From an uncultured Lachnospiraceae bacterium (GTDB lineage Bacteria; Bacillota; Clostridia; Lachnospirales; Lachnospiraceae), in the NCBI GenBank assembly GCA_910583835.1, contig CAJTYM010000018.1, positions 1 to 64,000 on the forward strand: a DNA stretch of 64,000 bases, written 5' to 3'. Position 1 is the first letter of the stretch. Each line of letters opens with the position of its first letter. Below, piece by piece: positions 63,560 through 64,000 of this stretch. Made by a program: the position numbers and the translations under genes. Under the pieces are notes generated by a model that worked only from the letters and a program-made list of their open reading frames with translations, searched no databases and was not told the DNA's origin.

Positions 63560-64000
63560 GCGGGGAAATAACCGCGAGTTTGCTATCATCACCTATCTGT
63601 TTGTCGCTGTGTTTATCATGATGATGGGATACTTTGCCTATTTTCAGATATTTAAGAGCGAGGATTTCATCAACAGCCCTTATAATACAAGGCAGAACAC
63701 ATTTGCGGAGCATGTGGAGCGGGGCGCAATCCTTTCTTCCGATGAAAAGGTGCTGGCACAGACGGTTGTGGGGGAGGATGGCACAGAGACGCGTTACTAT
63801 CCCTTCGGTCCTATGTTTGCCCATGCAGTAGGTTACGACAGCAATGGCAAATCGGGCATCGAATCCTTTGGCAACTTCAACCTCCTGCGTTCCCATGCAT
63901 TTTTCTTGGAACAGGTCATCAACGGCATACAGAACAAGAAAAATCCCGGGGACAATATCGTTACCACCCTCAATTATAACCTGCAGGAGACAGCCTATCA
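63516..64000 (+). CDS. Penicillin-binding protein (class B), 5' part
   Basis: The start of a penicillin-binding protein that runs off the window; 161 codons are present. A short basic N-terminus is followed by one membrane helix (about residues 25-45) and the start of the dimerisation domain, with NPYNTRQNTF-like NSPYNTRQ, ERGAILSSD and GDNIVTTLNYNLQE, all typical of class B PBPs. AAAGGAGGCAG precedes the ATG at 63516, which lies 44 nt inside the SEDS gene. The transpeptidase domain is not in view. Confidence 0.88.
   Translation, partial: MKKTSTERKSRTSTKRGNNREFAIITYLFVAVFIMMMGYFAYFQIFKSEDFINSPYNTRQNTFAEHVERGAILSSDEKVLAQTVVGEDGTETRYYPFGPMFAHAVGYDSNGKSGIESFGNFNLLRSHAFFLEQVINGIQNKKNPGDNIVTTLNYNLQETAY

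Overview
The window reads as chromosomal DNA of an anaerobic, Gram-positive Clostridia bacterium, most like a Lachnospiraceae gut commensal. The grounds are strong AGGAGG ribosome sites with several TTG/GTG starts, a six-gene Rnf complex in the order C-D-G-E-A-B, a PPi-type phosphofructokinase, a short glutamate 5-kinase without a PUA domain, an oxygen-independent (cbi) cobalamin pathway and large hybrid histidine kinases. I saw no tRNA, rRNA, phage, insertion sequence or CRISPR array. The species assignment is inference.

Layout. 1-9.1 kb: zinc-ribbon membrane protein, repeat-rich lipoprotein, ZIP metal transporter, a two-receptor degenerate-GGDEF/EAL protein, then a Cys-rich small protein with feoA-feoB (ferrous iron uptake). 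9.1-16.8 kb: an acetyltransferase divergent from an Sfp-type phosphopantetheinyl transferase, then two hybrid histidine kinases in a row. 16.9-17.6 kb: two small membrane proteins on the minus strand. 17.75-37.8 kb: a sigma-A promoter and cobalamin riboswitch lead a run of 19 tightly packed, often overlapping genes: an exported CbiK chelatase, a surface protein, a BtuFCD-type ABC importer, then cbiP, cobT, cobU, cobS, a second cobU-like gene, cbiB, cobD, cbiC, cbiD, a cbiF-cbiG fusion, cbiH, a cbiJ-cbiE-cbiT fusion, cbiA and a small Cys-rich protein.

37.8-43.6 kb: a 39-nt tandem repeat, a TSCPD protein and rnfCDGEAB, which couples ferredoxin:NAD+ electron transfer to ion pumping, closed by a terminator. 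43.6-52.6 kb: a duplicated CmpB-like membrane protein, proB, an ECF sigma/anti-sigma pair, a secreted protein, PPi-PFK on the minus strand, a UPF0291 protein, 5-formyl-THF cyclo-ligase, proA and an acetyltransferase. 52.6-64 kb: miaB, ruvA, acetyltransferase, MFS transporter, ruvB, a PurF paralogue lacking the glutaminase cysteine, zapA, a U32 peptidase/hydroxylase, an FtsW-type SEDS protein and the start of a penicillin-binding protein cut by the window edge.

Most unusual points: the exported chelatase/surface-protein module at the head of the B12 operon; two CobU-like genes that have lost different motifs; the three-domain CbiJ-E-T fusion; inverted copies of an 18-nt repeat around one histidine kinase; a His-rich FeoB insert; a PurF paralogue without its catalytic Cys; and a possible switching RNA leader before the U32 gene.
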